Shown: positions 35,241 to 43,302, counted from the first letter of the stretch. The stretch is 64,000 bases of DNA from Clostridium_AF sediminicola (GCF_050402865.1 NZ_BAABMF010000008.1:131315-195314); one strand, 5' to 3'. Notes: generated by a model not told the origin, from the letters alone. Program-made: numbers and translations.

Positions 35241-35519
35241 ATGAAATATGCAAAAGCGCAAGATGTGTTACCAGAGGAAATTGTTAAAATAATACAAGAA
35301 TATGTAGACGGCAAATATCTTTATGTACCCAGAAAACATGAAAATCATAAGTCCTGGGGAGAAAGTAGTGGTATAAAAAGTAGTCTTAAGATGAGAAATA
35401 ATGAAATTTATAAAAAGTACATTGAAGGGACTACTATTAATGAACTAACTCAAGAGTATTATCTATCAGAAAAAAGTATAAGAAGAATAATAAATCAAGA
35501 AAAGCGTCTATGCTCATAA
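35241..35519 (+). CDS. CD3324-family (Mor-like HTH) protein, copy 1
   Basis: The 92-aa protein belongs to the small CD3324-type family: KAQDVLPEEIVKIIQEYVDGKYLYVP (residues 4-29), a WGE motif, and a C-terminal helix-turn-helix (INELTQEYYLSEKSIRRII) like that of Mor/resolvase-type DNA binders. GGAGGAG precedes the ATG. It sits behind a leader ORF and attenuator and in front of the FusB-like gene. The paralogue at 43027 has the same position relative to another attenuated gene. Confidence 0.85.
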   Translation: MKYAKAQDVLPEEIVKIIQEYVDGKYLYVPRKHENHKSWGESSGIKSSLKMRNNEIYKKYIEGTTINELTQEYYLSEKSIRRIINQEKRLCS

Positions 35520-35542
35520 TCACTACAGAATTATTTATTAGG

Positions 35543-35572
35543 TTGAATGCTTATTTTAAATTGTGATATGAT
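35543..35572 (+). promoter_or_regulatory. Promoter of the FusB-like leader
   Basis: TTGAAT (35543-35548), 18 bases, TATGAT (35567-35572). Transcription would start near 35579, ten bases before a seven-codon ORF (35590-35613, MKVIVNT) that has no clear ribosome binding site. Confidence 0.55.
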
Positions 35573-35628
35573 TTCATTGTAGCAATCCAATGAAAGTTAT
35601 CGTGAATACGTAATATGTTTTAAATCAG

Positions 35629-35677
35629 GATGATTATTGTTACTTTCAGTTGGAGTAATAATAATCATCTTTTTTTA
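35629..35677 (+). terminator. Attenuator terminator before the FusB-like gene
   Basis: GATGATTATTGTTACT and AGTAATAATAATCATC pair around nine bases and end in eight T. It lies between a promoter and the FusB-like gene start 155 bases later, with no intact gene in between, so it is expected to limit expression of that gene. Confidence 0.78.
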
Positions 35678-35679
35678 AG

Positions 35680-35773
35680 AGTTGGCTTAATAATTAGTTT
35701 TACTTTTCTTTCAAAAATATGAATGGTTCTATCATTTTTTTTAAGAAATTAGTAAAACTTATTCTTAAACAAT
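35680..35773. repeat. 90-bp palindromic repeat, copy B
   Basis: GGCTTAATAATTAGTTTTAC opens the copy, matching 4751-4842 in the same orientation with small differences. It lies in the leader of the FusB-like gene. Confidence 0.72.
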
Positions 35774-35831
35774 CTCTTTCCTTAACTATACACTATAAAT
35801 TATATATTTCAGAAAAGAGGTGCTGGATTTT

Positions 35832-36491
35832 ATGAAAGCTTTTATAAAAAAACATCAGTATAATTATATAAAAAAATGTTCAAATGATTTAAACAACACG
35901 TTTAGAAATTGTGTAGATATTAATATTATTGAAACAACTAAAGTGTATATGAACATGAAAATATTGAATCTTTTTACAAACCTATCCCAGGAAGAAAAAG
36001 AGCTCCTTGATATTACAAGAATTAATGACCCCATATACATTAATATGTATTTAGACAAATTGAATGAATATGTATATGGAATGCCAATCATTACAAAAGC
36101 AGAAATCAAGAAATTATTCAAAAAAGAAAAGAAATTTAAATTACCTGATCCAGATGCTCAGAATTCAAATAATGTTTATTTAGGTTGGATTGATGAATCC
36201 ATTAAAAAGTTATTTGTAGTTTATAATATGAATGATAAACCAATAGGTATGGCATGTAGAATTCTAAATCAGTCTTCCAATAATGCTCATGTATGTTCCC
36301 TTTGCAATAAAGTAGGTAGCCAATATGAAATAGCCTTTGTTTCACCAATATGTAAAACATCTAATACATCAAGAGACGCTTATAGGTCAATAGGCTTTAA
36401 TATTTGTTTGGATAGCAAGGAGTGTAATGAAAGAATTGCATCCGTGGAAAAGCTTGAAAAAATTTTAAAGGATGTTAACAATATAAAGTGA
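35832..36491 (+). CDS. FusB/FusC-like EF-G-binding protein
   Basis: The 219-aa protein matches the fusidic-acid-resistance protein family that binds EF-G and frees it from the ribosome. Shared features are KKHQYNYIKK at the start, KKLFKKEKKFKLPDPD, the VYLGWIDES segment and a four-cysteine treble-clef zinc finger (CSLCNKVG, then ICLDSKEC near residues 150-205). It lies behind a terminator-type attenuator, and in staphylococci fusB is also attenuated. AAGAGG sets the ATG; a GTG four codons upstream overlaps that site. Actual fusidate resistance is not shown by sequence; many clostridial homologues may have a housekeeping rescue role. Confidence 0.85.
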   Translation: MKAFIKKHQYNYIKKCSNDLNNTFRNCVDINIIETTKVYMNMKILNLFTNLSQEEKELLDITRINDPIYINMYLDKLNEYVYGMPIITKAEIKKLFKKEKKFKLPDPDAQNSNNVYLGWIDESIKKLFVVYNMNDKPIGMACRILNQSSNNAHVCSLCNKVGSQYEIAFVSPICKTSNTSRDAYRSIGFNICLDSKECNERIASVEKLEKILKDVNNIK

Positions 36492-36504
36492 CACAATTTA
36501 ATTA

Positions 36505-36640
36505 ATATTGCTATCCTTATATACTCCTTTGCATTGGTATGGCATTATACAAAATGTTATAACACTAATCAATAATCGAGTAGTTTTAGGTGCTGGTACT
36601 TATATGGAGCCCTTAATACTTTAGTTTCTAAAGGTTAATA
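36505..36640 (+). pseudogene. Broken copy of the second padR gene
   Basis: CTATCCTTATATACTCCTTT and GTTTTAGGTGCTGGTAC among other stretches match 23843-23976 of the intact padR gene, but with frameshifts, an early stop, and no start or end. It is a relic without product. Confidence 0.85.
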
Positions 36641-36823
36641 TATTAGATCGCTTTATTACAGTGATGTAGAAATTCTTAATGTAAATGTAGCTTACGTAGA
36701 GATAGTGGATATATATCTATAGATAATATTATACAGTTCTATTAGTTAGTAATAAAAGCATTAGATAAAATCTAAGAGTTTATAAATGAAACAATAATCC
36801 AAAAGCCATTATCCAAATTGTAT

Positions 36824-36863
36824 ACAGCAAAGAAAAATGTATTACATCCTTTTTCTTTGCTGT
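36824..36863 (-). terminator. Terminator of the serine hydrolase gene
   Basis: ACAGCAAAGAAAAA and TTTTTCTTTGCTGT form a 14-bp perfect stem around a 12-base loop, 15 bases after the stop. Confidence 0.7.
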
Positions 36864-36878
36864 TTTATAAATTATTTT

Positions 36879-37925
36879 TTAGTCTATTATAGCTGGGATA
36901 ACACATTCCTTAATCAGTGTCCACCTATCACGAGGATTCATGATGAATTCTGATGCAATTGCTACAACTAGATCTTTTTCTGGAATGCAACAAATGACAT
37001 TCCCTCCATCCCCAAGTGCTAAGTATGCAAAAACTCCGTCCTCTTGGCGTAACCACCATAGATACCCGTATTTGGTTATTGACTCACCAATCAATGTCTC
37101 AGAATGCGGCGATGTAGACTCATCAACCCATGCCTTAGAAATAATCTGATTATTCTCCCAAATACCATAGTTAAGATACAGAAAACCTAAACGAGCCATA
37201 TCGCGGGGATTTAACGTAAGTCCCCATCCTCCTGTAGAGTTGCTGTTTGGGTCTTTAACCCATCCTTTTACTTCCTTCCCGAATAATTCATCAAACCCAA
37301 ATGATTTAATTTCATAATCCGGGATTTCTTTCATACCAATAGGTTTAAATAAATGCTCGTTTGCAAATTCACGAGCACTTTTTCCTGTACTACGAGTAAT
37401 GATAGCTGAAAGCAGGTGTGCCCCTGCAGTGGAATACTTGAAAACTCCAATGCTTCCTTTTTCACCTAGCATATCCAAAGTGTATTTTACCCAGTCAGGT
37501 TGCATACACATCTTGTCCAACGGTTCGTGCCAGTCCTCAAATGAATATGGAGAAGTCATAGTAAGAAGATGTCCTATGGTGATTTCTCGTTTCTTCATAT
37601 CCCCAGCTTCAGGAACATATTCAGGAAAGAAATCCAGCACCTTCTGGTTTACATCTTTAATATATCCTTTATCTATAGCAATACCAATGAGAATAGATAT
37701 TATACTTTTCGTTACAGATGCCACATGGTGTGCATCATCTGGTCCATAGTCATTATAATATCTTTCATAAGCAATATATCCATTTTTCACAATAACAATA
37801 CCTTTTATATTGCTATGCTGAGATTTTATCATAGGTTCAAGCTCTGAAAGCTTTTTAGAGTCCATTCTCAAAGTTGCCGGGTCTAGGGCTTGCCATTCTG
37901 TAGTTGGCCAGTAGTTTCTTTGCAT
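36879..37925 (-). CDS. Beta-lactamase-related serine hydrolase
   Basis: This class C beta-lactamase/esterase-fold protein (348 aa) has the catalytic SVTK (SxxK) near residue 71, a YST motif in place of YxN, and GDGG near the C terminus. It lacks a signal peptide and so acts in the cytoplasm, which argues for an esterase or peptidase rather than a true beta-lactamase. AGGAGG precedes the ATG. It is the second gene of an apparent operon: a MerR gene lies 69 bases upstream on the same strand. Confidence 0.88.
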   Translation of the reverse strand: MQRNYWPTTEWQALDPATLRMDSKKLSELEPMIKSQHSNIKGIVIVKNGYIAYERYYNDYGPDDAHHVASVTKSIISILIGIAIDKGYIKDVNQKVLDFFPEYVPEAGDMKKREITIGHLLTMTSPYSFEDWHEPLDKMCMQPDWVKYTLDMLGEKGSIGVFKYSTAGAHLLSAIITRSTGKSAREFANEHLFKPIGMKEIPDYEIKSFGFDELFGKEVKGWVKDPNSNSTGGWGLTLNPRDMARLGFLYLNYGIWENNQIISKAWVDESTSPHSETLIGESITKYGYLWWLRQEDGVFAYLALGDGGNVICCIPEKDLVVAIASEFIMNPRDRWTLIKECVIPAIID

Positions 37926-37994
37926 TATAGATACCTCCTAAAAGACATTTTTTGTCTGTTTAAAGAACATTAAGGAAAGTGTCCGGTCTTGCAA

Positions 37995-38819
37995 CTATTT
38001 TTTCTTTACAGGAAAATATACCTCAGTAACAATATCCTCAGGAACGGTGGCCTGATATGGATTGGTTACATATATTTCATATGGTGATTTAACCAATTCA
38101 TATCCCTCATCTTCCACCCACTCCCTTAACTTAGCATATACCGATGTCAATTCTGAATAGGAACCCTTTAAAACAGCCTTAGCACAAAGACCTCCATGTA
38201 AATTTCTCGTTCCCTTTATATTCTCTACTATCGGGATAGCAAACTCTGTATCATAGCCAACAGGATTGTACTCAATGCTGTGATAAATAGTCATTGGTGT
38301 ACCAAGTAAGGTAAGTTTTTCAGTAGCAATCTTTTCATATAACCTGCTAAAATACTTTCCATACCCTGCAATGCAATCATAACTACTCATCATCTGACGC
38401 ATAGAAACTATGTTCGTTAGCTGTGTTTCAACAAGTTTTACTTCTATATTGTCAACGTATGACATAATTGGTATACCCTTTTCTAAATTTGAAATATCTT
38501 TACTCATTTGTTTTAGGGTATATTCAAAAGCCTTTAGCTTTTCCTGTATTTCCATCCTCTTACGATTAAGAACAGAACAAAGCTTCTCTTCTGATTCATC
38601 CTCTTCCAATTCCAGAATGGTTCTGATTTCTTCCAAAGAAAAATGATAAGATTTCAAACGATTGATAAATAACATCTTTTTTAGTTGTCTGATAGAATAA
38701 TACCTATAACCATTTTCAGGATTAATGTCATCAGGATTAATTAATCCAATTTCATCATAATATCGAAGTGTTTTTGTAGATACTTCGCATATCTTTGAGA
38801 ATTCTCCAATAGATAACAA
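37995..38819 (-). CDS. MerR-family regulator with GyrI-like domain
   Basis: The winged helix (LSIGEFSKICEVSTKTLRYYDEIGLI, residues 2-27, then NGYRYYSIRQLKKM) is followed by a coiled coil and a GyrI-like ligand domain ending in VTEVYFPVKKK. The start is a TTG, chosen because AAAGGAGGTGA, part of the longest frame, lies just before it. It probably controls the hydrolase gene behind it. A group II intron relic fills its upstream region, so part of its promoter may derive from the insertion. Confidence 0.9.
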   Translation of the reverse strand: MLSIGEFSKICEVSTKTLRYYDEIGLINPDDINPENGYRYYSIRQLKKMLFINRLKSYHFSLEEIRTILELEEDESEEKLCSVLNRKRMEIQEKLKAFEYTLKQMSKDISNLEKGIPIMSYVDNIEVKLVETQLTNIVSMRQMMSSYDCIAGYGKYFSRLYEKIATEKLTLLGTPMTIYHSIEYNPVGYDTEFAIPIVENIKGTRNLHGGLCAKAVLKGSYSELTSVYAKLREWVEDEGYELVKSPYEIYVTNPYQATVPEDIVTEVYFPVKKK

Positions 38820-38875
38820 TAGGTCACCTCCTTTGTTCAATTCTACTATACACCTTTCCCTAAGGGCAAAGTCAA

Positions 38876-39054
38876 ATCCAGTAGGATCTAAATAATCATT
38901 TTATTTAGCGTCCTCTCACACCACTGCATGTACCGACCAATATACAGCGGTTCATTATAACAATCTTGCTTTTAGCTAACAACTATATCACCTTTGGTGT
39001 TCGGGACTTTTACCCTATAGATTATACCCATGCTATACCTATCCTGGGCACACA
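38876..39054 (-). mobile_element. Group II intron relic (ends only)
   Basis: Read on the minus strand the relic starts GTGTGCCCAGGATAGGTATA and continues with GGGTAAAAGTCCCGAAC, the typical 5' end of a bacterial group II intron. It ends with a domain V-like hairpin (ACCGCTGTA / TGCAGTGGT, then GTGTGAGAGGACG) and a domain VI-like hairpin (CTAAATAA / TTATTTAG) followed by CCTACTGGAT. Only about 180 bases remain; the reverse transcriptase gene and most ribozyme domains are missing, so it cannot move or splice alone. The 5' end follows directly on a terminator. Confidence 0.78.
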
Positions 39055-39057
39055 TAC

Positions 39058-39090
39058 AAAAATACCCATCATTTGCTAGAGTAGGTATTT
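39058..39090 (-). terminator. Terminator of the metal exporter gene
   Basis: On the minus strand AAATACCTAC and GATGGGTATTT pair imperfectly around a loop and end in TTTTTGT. The intron relic begins four bases later. Confidence 0.65.
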
Positions 39091-39135
39091 AAATCAAAGT
39101 TATTCTCATTTAAAGTTCTAATGAATTATTTTATT

Positions 39136-40386
39136 TTAATGTAATAATTTCATTTCAATAAAATAACATATACATCCAAATATAAGTGCAGGTATAGTGG
39201 TAATTATAGTTGCCCATAAAGATGATTTTTTATCCATTGCCATCAATGGAAATAATGCATCACCGTCCTGCGATATAGCATTAGCAAACAATGCAGCAAA
39301 TGGCATAAATCCTTTTGTAAACAATGTTACAAATATTATTTGAGTCCCACATCCGGGTATTAATCCCACACATGCGCCAATAATTACTGAAATTATTCCT
39401 GTAGCCATAAGCCATCCTTTAACTACAACTTCACCACCTACAAAATAAACTGACATCTCATAAATAAAATACGCAATGAAAACCCAGGTATTTACAAATG
39501 CTATTTCTTCTGCATTATGAATAAATGTTTCTTTAAGGGACAACATCTTACTTTCTATTTCACCATGCTTATCATCTCTTAATATTTTTTTAGATATTAT
39601 CATGTATATAATTGAAAAACCTGTACCAGCTATTCCAATTATGCTTCCTAAATGAGGAATCGATAAATCACTATTAATGTCAACTTGAAATAAAAGCACT
39701 ATTCCTAATACCAAGCCAATTGTAGTTAATACCCAAAATACTTTATATCCTACACCATGAGTGAATTTATGAGACTTATAACCAATAATATTATTAGCTT
39801 GGTGATGAAGTGCAATATCTATCTCATCGCCTTCTTCATGTCCTATATGAATTTTTTTATCTAATTTTAATCTTACATTAGGATATGATAGTTCATACTC
39901 TGTTTTTACATTTTTAAACTTTTCATGCTCATCCTTTAATTCTTCAGCCGATTTCACTTTATGATGTTTTATTAAATTTTCTCCTATTTTAAAATAGTCT
40001 ACTATATATCCAGCTACTATTGCTACTACAAAACTTAAAACACTAACTAACAAATACATTGCTGGTCTGGCAGCTATCATAACAAAAGCTGAATCTCCCA
40101 TGGTAGCAATTAATGTTGCAATTACCGTACCAAAGCTTATAGAGCCTTTAATAAATAATGGCATCACAAGTATTGCACCTCCGCATCCAGGACTTAATCC
40201 TAATAATGCACCAATTATTGGCTGAATATTCTTCGATTTTTCAATGCCTTCTATAAGTTTTCCATTTTTTTTATAATTTATATAACCGAAAATCAAAAGT
40301 ACTGCCCCTACAAATACTCCTACTTGTAGAAATGCTCCTTCTGCACAACTTAATATAATATTTAAAATGTCTTTGAAAATTTTCAT
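39136..40386 (-). CDS. Putative manganese/metal exporter
   Basis: This 416-aa membrane protein has about ten helices in two inverted halves. Each half carries a cysteine-glycine hairpin: GLSPGCGGAILVMP in the first and GLIPGCGTQIIFV in the second, the signature of the family annotated as putative manganese transporter or arsenic efflux protein. A histidine-rich soluble loop (HHKVKS, HIGHEEGDE, ALHHQ, around 140-205) lies between the halves and may bind metal. GAAGGGA precedes the ATG. A Fur-like box lies 65 bases upstream, which points to iron or manganese control. Confidence 0.82.
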   Translation of the reverse strand: MKIFKDILNIILSCAEGAFLQVGVFVGAVLLIFGYINYKKNGKLIEGIEKSKNIQPIIGALLGLSPGCGGAILVMPLFIKGSISFGTVIATLIATMGDSAFVMIAARPAMYLLVSVLSFVVAIVAGYIVDYFKIGENLIKHHKVKSAEELKDEHEKFKNVKTEYELSYPNVRLKLDKKIHIGHEEGDEIDIALHHQANNIIGYKSHKFTHGVGYKVFWVLTTIGLVLGIVLLFQVDINSDLSIPHLGSIIGIAGTGFSIIYMIISKKILRDDKHGEIESKMLSLKETFIHNAEEIAFVNTWVFIAYFIYEMSVYFVGGEVVVKGWLMATGIISVIIGACVGLIPGCGTQIIFVTLFTKGFMPFAALFANAISQDGDALFPLMAMDKKSSLWATIITTIPALIFGCICYFIEMKLLH

Positions 40387-40449
40387 CTCATTCCCTTCTG
40401 TAATTTATTAATTTCAGATACAATTTAATAGTAGTATATGCCGTTCTAT

Positions 40450-40467
40450 TGATAATGATTACCATTT
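40450..40467. promoter_or_regulatory. Fur-like box before the metal exporter gene
   Basis: TGATAATGATTACCATTT resembles the GATAATGAT half-sites of Fur-family operators. It lies in the 5' flank of the exporter gene. I did not find convincing -35/-10 elements around it. Confidence 0.5.
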
Positions 40468-40503
40468 CCAAGTAATTCTCCTTATTAAAAAGTTTTCTAT
40501 TCA

Positions 40504-40529
40504 AAAAACACCAGGTTCCCCTGATGTTT
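40504..40529. terminator. ACATCAGG-family terminator hairpin 2
   Basis: AACACCAGGTTCCCCTGATGTT; the arms differ at one base pair. It follows the stop of the MutS2-like gene. Confidence 0.8.
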
Positions 40530-40555
40530 CTTAAAATAATCATATCCACCCATTA

Positions 40556-42484
40556 CTAATAGTTTTGATTATCCTGTCTTTCTTGTTTCATCTCCTTTTG
40601 AATTCTCTTCAACGCTTTTTTAGATCCTCTTTCAATATCCCTATCTAATTTCCTTTCTTTATAACTTACAAACAAAGTATCAAAATCATAGCCCTCTGGA
40701 TATAACTCTGCTGCTTTTAAAGAAAGCTCTATTCTCTTTACATTTACTTCTATAAATTCACTATTGTATAGGACCTTTACATTATTTAATTTGTCCATAG
40801 GTTTATAGATAATCCCAAAATCATCTTTATCTAATAATTTAACTTTATCTCCAACATGATAAACGTAGGTTTCTTTTTCATTTTCCTCTTCCTTTTCATG
40901 TACTTTCCCAGATGATTCTATTTTACTTCTTTTAACTAAATCAAAATTATAGTTTTTATCATCCATATATTCTTTTGCTTTTATTAATACCTTGTCTTTT
41001 ATACCCATCTTCTTAGAAATAAACAACGCATTACTATCCTGAGATATACCTATGGTTAGCTTGTATAGTGGTTGTAAAGTCTCTTTGTCAAACATCATAC
41101 CGGAATTCTCAAATTCCGGATGAGACGATGCATACTTCTTGATTTCTCCATAATGGGTAGATGCTAAGGTTATACATCCCTTTTTATAAAGTTCTTCAAG
41201 AATGGCTATAGCAAGTGCAGCACCTTCATTAGGTTCTGTTCCACTTCCAATTTCATCTAATATCACTAGAGTAGAATTATTAGATAAATTCATTATTTGT
41301 GCAATATTTTTTATATGTGAAGAAAAGGTACTAAGAGCATTTTCTATACTTTGATTATCCCCTATATCAACAAAGATATTTTCAAATACATTCATTACAG
41401 TCTCTTCTTTTGCACAAATATCAAATCCACATTGAACCATTAGCGATAACAAGCCTACAGTTTTTAACGCAACAGTTTTTCCTCCTGCATTAGGTCCTGT
41501 AATTAGCAAGCTTCTATAATTCTTTCCTATTTCTAAATTTAGTGGTACAACATTCCCTTTTAATAGAGGATGTTTTCCATTAACTATTTTTATATATCCT
41601 CTATCATTTATTTTAGGTGTAATTCCTTTAATATTTTGACTATACTTAGCCTTTGCAAAAACCATGTCATACTCTGCCATTATTTCAATGTTTAATTTAA
41701 CATTTGTTATTTTTTCAAATATAAGCTCCGTTAAATAACATAATATCTTATTTTCCTCTATTGATTCTTCACTTTTTAAACTAATCAATTCTATACTAAA
41801 CTTCGATACACTATTGGGTTCAATAAATACGGTAGTTCCTCTTGATGATGTATCTAATACAACTCCATTCACTTTATTTTTGTAGGATGCTTTTATTGGA
41901 ATTACATATCTATCATTTCTTTCACTTACTACAAAATCTTGAATATACTCTTTGTTTCCACTAGCCATTAAAAATTTATTTAGTCTTTCTTTAATTTTAC
42001 TTTGGGTTACTTCTATATTTCTCCTTATTTTTTTTAGTTCTTTCGTAGCTTGCGAATCCACCTTATTTCCTCTTATACAACGTTCTATTTCACTTTCTAT
42101 ATTTTCACAGGCTGTTATATTTACAGAATATGCACTTAATGTAGGTGCATAAAATTCTTTATCAGACATGAAAGCTTTTATTTTTCTACTTCCTCTTAGA
42201 AAGTTATCTATTTTTATAAGTTCCTCTGGATCTAATATCATTCCTTTTTCAACCTTATCGATAAGATTATTTAGATTATATAAACCCTCAAGAGGTATAT
42301 GATTACTATTTTCTATTATTTTTCTAGCTTCTTTGTTTTCATCTAATCTTCGTTTAACTACCTTCATATTTCCACTAGGGTTTAGCTTATCTATTAAATC
42401 TTTTCCAAGTGAACTTGCGCAATATTTTTTTACTAATTCCTTTACTTCGTTTAATTGTAATTTTTCAAATGTTCCTTTATTCAT
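40556..42484 (-). CDS. MutS2-like ATPase lacking the Smr domain
   Basis: The 642-aa protein has the MutS2 plan: an N-terminal lever/core helical region, a clamp, and a C-terminal ABC-type ATPase with Walker A GPNAGGKT near residue 330 and Walker B VILDEIGSGTEPNEGAA. It ends in a basic tail (RGSKKALKRIQKEMKQ) and has no Smr nuclease domain, so it is about 140 residues shorter than typical MutS2. In Bacillus, MutS2 splits collided ribosomes. The gene stands behind a leader peptide, two terminators and a 27-codon ORF, which is unusual for a repair gene and suggests induction by translation stress. Confidence 0.88.
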   Translation of the reverse strand: MNKGTFEKLQLNEVKELVKKYCASSLGKDLIDKLNPSGNMKVVKRRLDENKEARKIIENSNHIPLEGLYNLNNLIDKVEKGMILDPEELIKIDNFLRGSRKIKAFMSDKEFYAPTLSAYSVNITACENIESEIERCIRGNKVDSQATKELKKIRRNIEVTQSKIKERLNKFLMASGNKEYIQDFVVSERNDRYVIPIKASYKNKVNGVVLDTSSRGTTVFIEPNSVSKFSIELISLKSEESIEENKILCYLTELIFEKITNVKLNIEIMAEYDMVFAKAKYSQNIKGITPKINDRGYIKIVNGKHPLLKGNVVPLNLEIGKNYRSLLITGPNAGGKTVALKTVGLLSLMVQCGFDICAKEETVMNVFENIFVDIGDNQSIENALSTFSSHIKNIAQIMNLSNNSTLVILDEIGSGTEPNEGAALAIAILEELYKKGCITLASTHYGEIKKYASSHPEFENSGMMFDKETLQPLYKLTIGISQDSNALFISKKMGIKDKVLIKAKEYMDDKNYNFDLVKRSKIESSGKVHEKEEENEKETYVYHVGDKVKLLDKDDFGIIYKPMDKLNNVKVLYNSEFIEVNVKRIELSLKAAELYPEGYDFDTLFVSYKERKLDRDIERGSKKALKRIQKEMKQERQDNQNY

Positions 42485-42555
42485 TTGATTTACCCCCTTT
42501 AATCTTAGTATTTACTAAAACCTTAATCTCAATATCTTTTATATAATTAACTATT

Positions 42556-42639
42556 TTAATCACTCTCCATTTTCATTATCCTAATTTTAATTACTTCTTT
42601 TGAATATGCATCTGCATATTCCTTTACAACATTTAACAT
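42556..42639 (-). CDS. Small ORF (27 aa) before the MutS2-like gene
   Basis: GGAGGG lies seven bases before an ATG that opens 27 codons (start MLNVVKEYADAY, end KMESD). The ribosome binding site is strong and the ORF lies 71 bases before the MutS2-like start. It resembles no protein I know. It could be a further leader ORF or a small partner. A second frame from an ATG seven bases upstream is worse placed. Confidence 0.5.
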   Translation of the reverse strand: MLNVVKEYADAYSKEVIKIRIMKMESD

Positions 42640-42652
42640 ACTTCATCCCTCC

Positions 42653-42693
42653 AAAAAATAAAAGCTATAGGTGAACAGAATACACCTATAGCT
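42653..42693 (-). terminator. Second leader terminator before the MutS2-like gene
   Basis: On the minus strand AGCTATAGGTG and CACCTATAGCT form an 11-bp perfect stem followed by TTTATTTTTT. It lies between the attenuator terminator and the small ORF. Confidence 0.75.
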
Positions 42694-42727
42694 CTATATT
42701 GTTTCAATTTTTATATTATTTTTGCAT

Positions 42728-42752
42728 AAAAAAAGCCGTGCAAAGCACGGCT
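42728..42752 (-). terminator. Attenuator terminator before the MutS2-like gene
   Basis: On the minus strand AGCCGTGC, TTT, GCACGGCT then seven T: a GC-rich and very strong terminator. It comes about 170 bases after the leader ORF and before any complete gene on this transcript. Confidence 0.88.
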
Positions 42753-42920
42753 CTAATAGCAAATAATAAATATAAAGAGTCCCTTAAACTAAACCCTATT
42801 AAGGGCATGTTTTATGAGATTAGCTATCCGTGTTCTTAACCTATTTACATCTTAAATGCATAACAAACAGACCCAATCAAAACGGGTTTTTAAAACTTTT
42901 AAGATGTTTATTAAATTCGT

Positions 42921-42944
42921 TTAGTTAAGAACAACTACACTCAC
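42921..42944 (-). CDS. Putative leader peptide (7 codons)
   Basis: GGAGGT followed by a GTG opens MSVVVLN and a stop. The last codons (GTTCTTAAC) pair with GTTAAGAAC about 90 bases downstream, with inner pairing ACATCTTAAA / TTTAAGATGT. The bases ACACGG just after that stem can pair with the 5' arm CCGTG of the terminator. A ribosome halted on this ORF could therefore release an antiterminator. Confidence 0.6.
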   Translation of the reverse strand: MSVVVLN

Positions 42945-42974
42945 AAAAGTACCTCCAAATTTTATATTATCTTA

Positions 42975-43003
42975 ATTATACATCAACAAATTGAGTTATG
43001 CAA
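42975..43003 (-). promoter_or_regulatory. Promoter of the MutS2-like leader transcript
   Basis: On the minus strand TTGCAT (43003-42998), 17 bases, TATAAT (42980-42975). The transcript would start near 42968, about 13 bases before the leader ribosome binding site. Confidence 0.7.
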
Positions 43004-43026
43004 TATTCTTGCCTAACTGTGGCTAA

Positions 43027-43293
43027 TTATTTCTTCGAATACACGATTTTTTTAATACTATTAATGGCTAAATAATATTCTTCTGCTAACTGATCTATAG
43101 ATTTACCTTGACTAAACTCATAACGAATACTTTGGTTCCTCTGGACTAATTCTTGTCGTGCACCAGACTTCTCACCCCATTTTTTCCTTGAGCCATCCGC
43201 CTTTGGAATGTATAAATATTCTCCCTGAATATACTTTTGAACTTCATCAAGCAAATCTTTTGGTAAAATACACTCTGCTTTTTTATGGTTCAT
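43027..43293 (-). CDS. CD3324-family (Mor-like HTH) protein, copy 2
   Basis: This 88-aa protein is paralogous to the one at 35241: AECILPKDLLDEVQKYIQGEYLYIP at the N terminus (residues 6-30), KKWGEKSGAR, and a helix-turn-helix IDQLAEEYYLAINSIKKIV. It follows the nucleotidyltransferase gene by nine bases and so belongs to its operon. The attenuated leader of the MutS2-like gene begins just after its stop codon. A DNA-binding role is inferred from the fold. Confidence 0.85.
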   Translation of the reverse strand: MNHKKAECILPKDLLDEVQKYIQGEYLYIPKADGSRKKWGEKSGARQELVQRNQSIRYEFSQGKSIDQLAEEYYLAINSIKKIVYSKK

Positions 43294-43302
43294 CTTATAC
43301 TC

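Noticed and set aside
37399..37749. 116-codon frame opposite the serine hydrolase gene
   Set aside because: Shadow of the hydrolase coding strand; no start signals.
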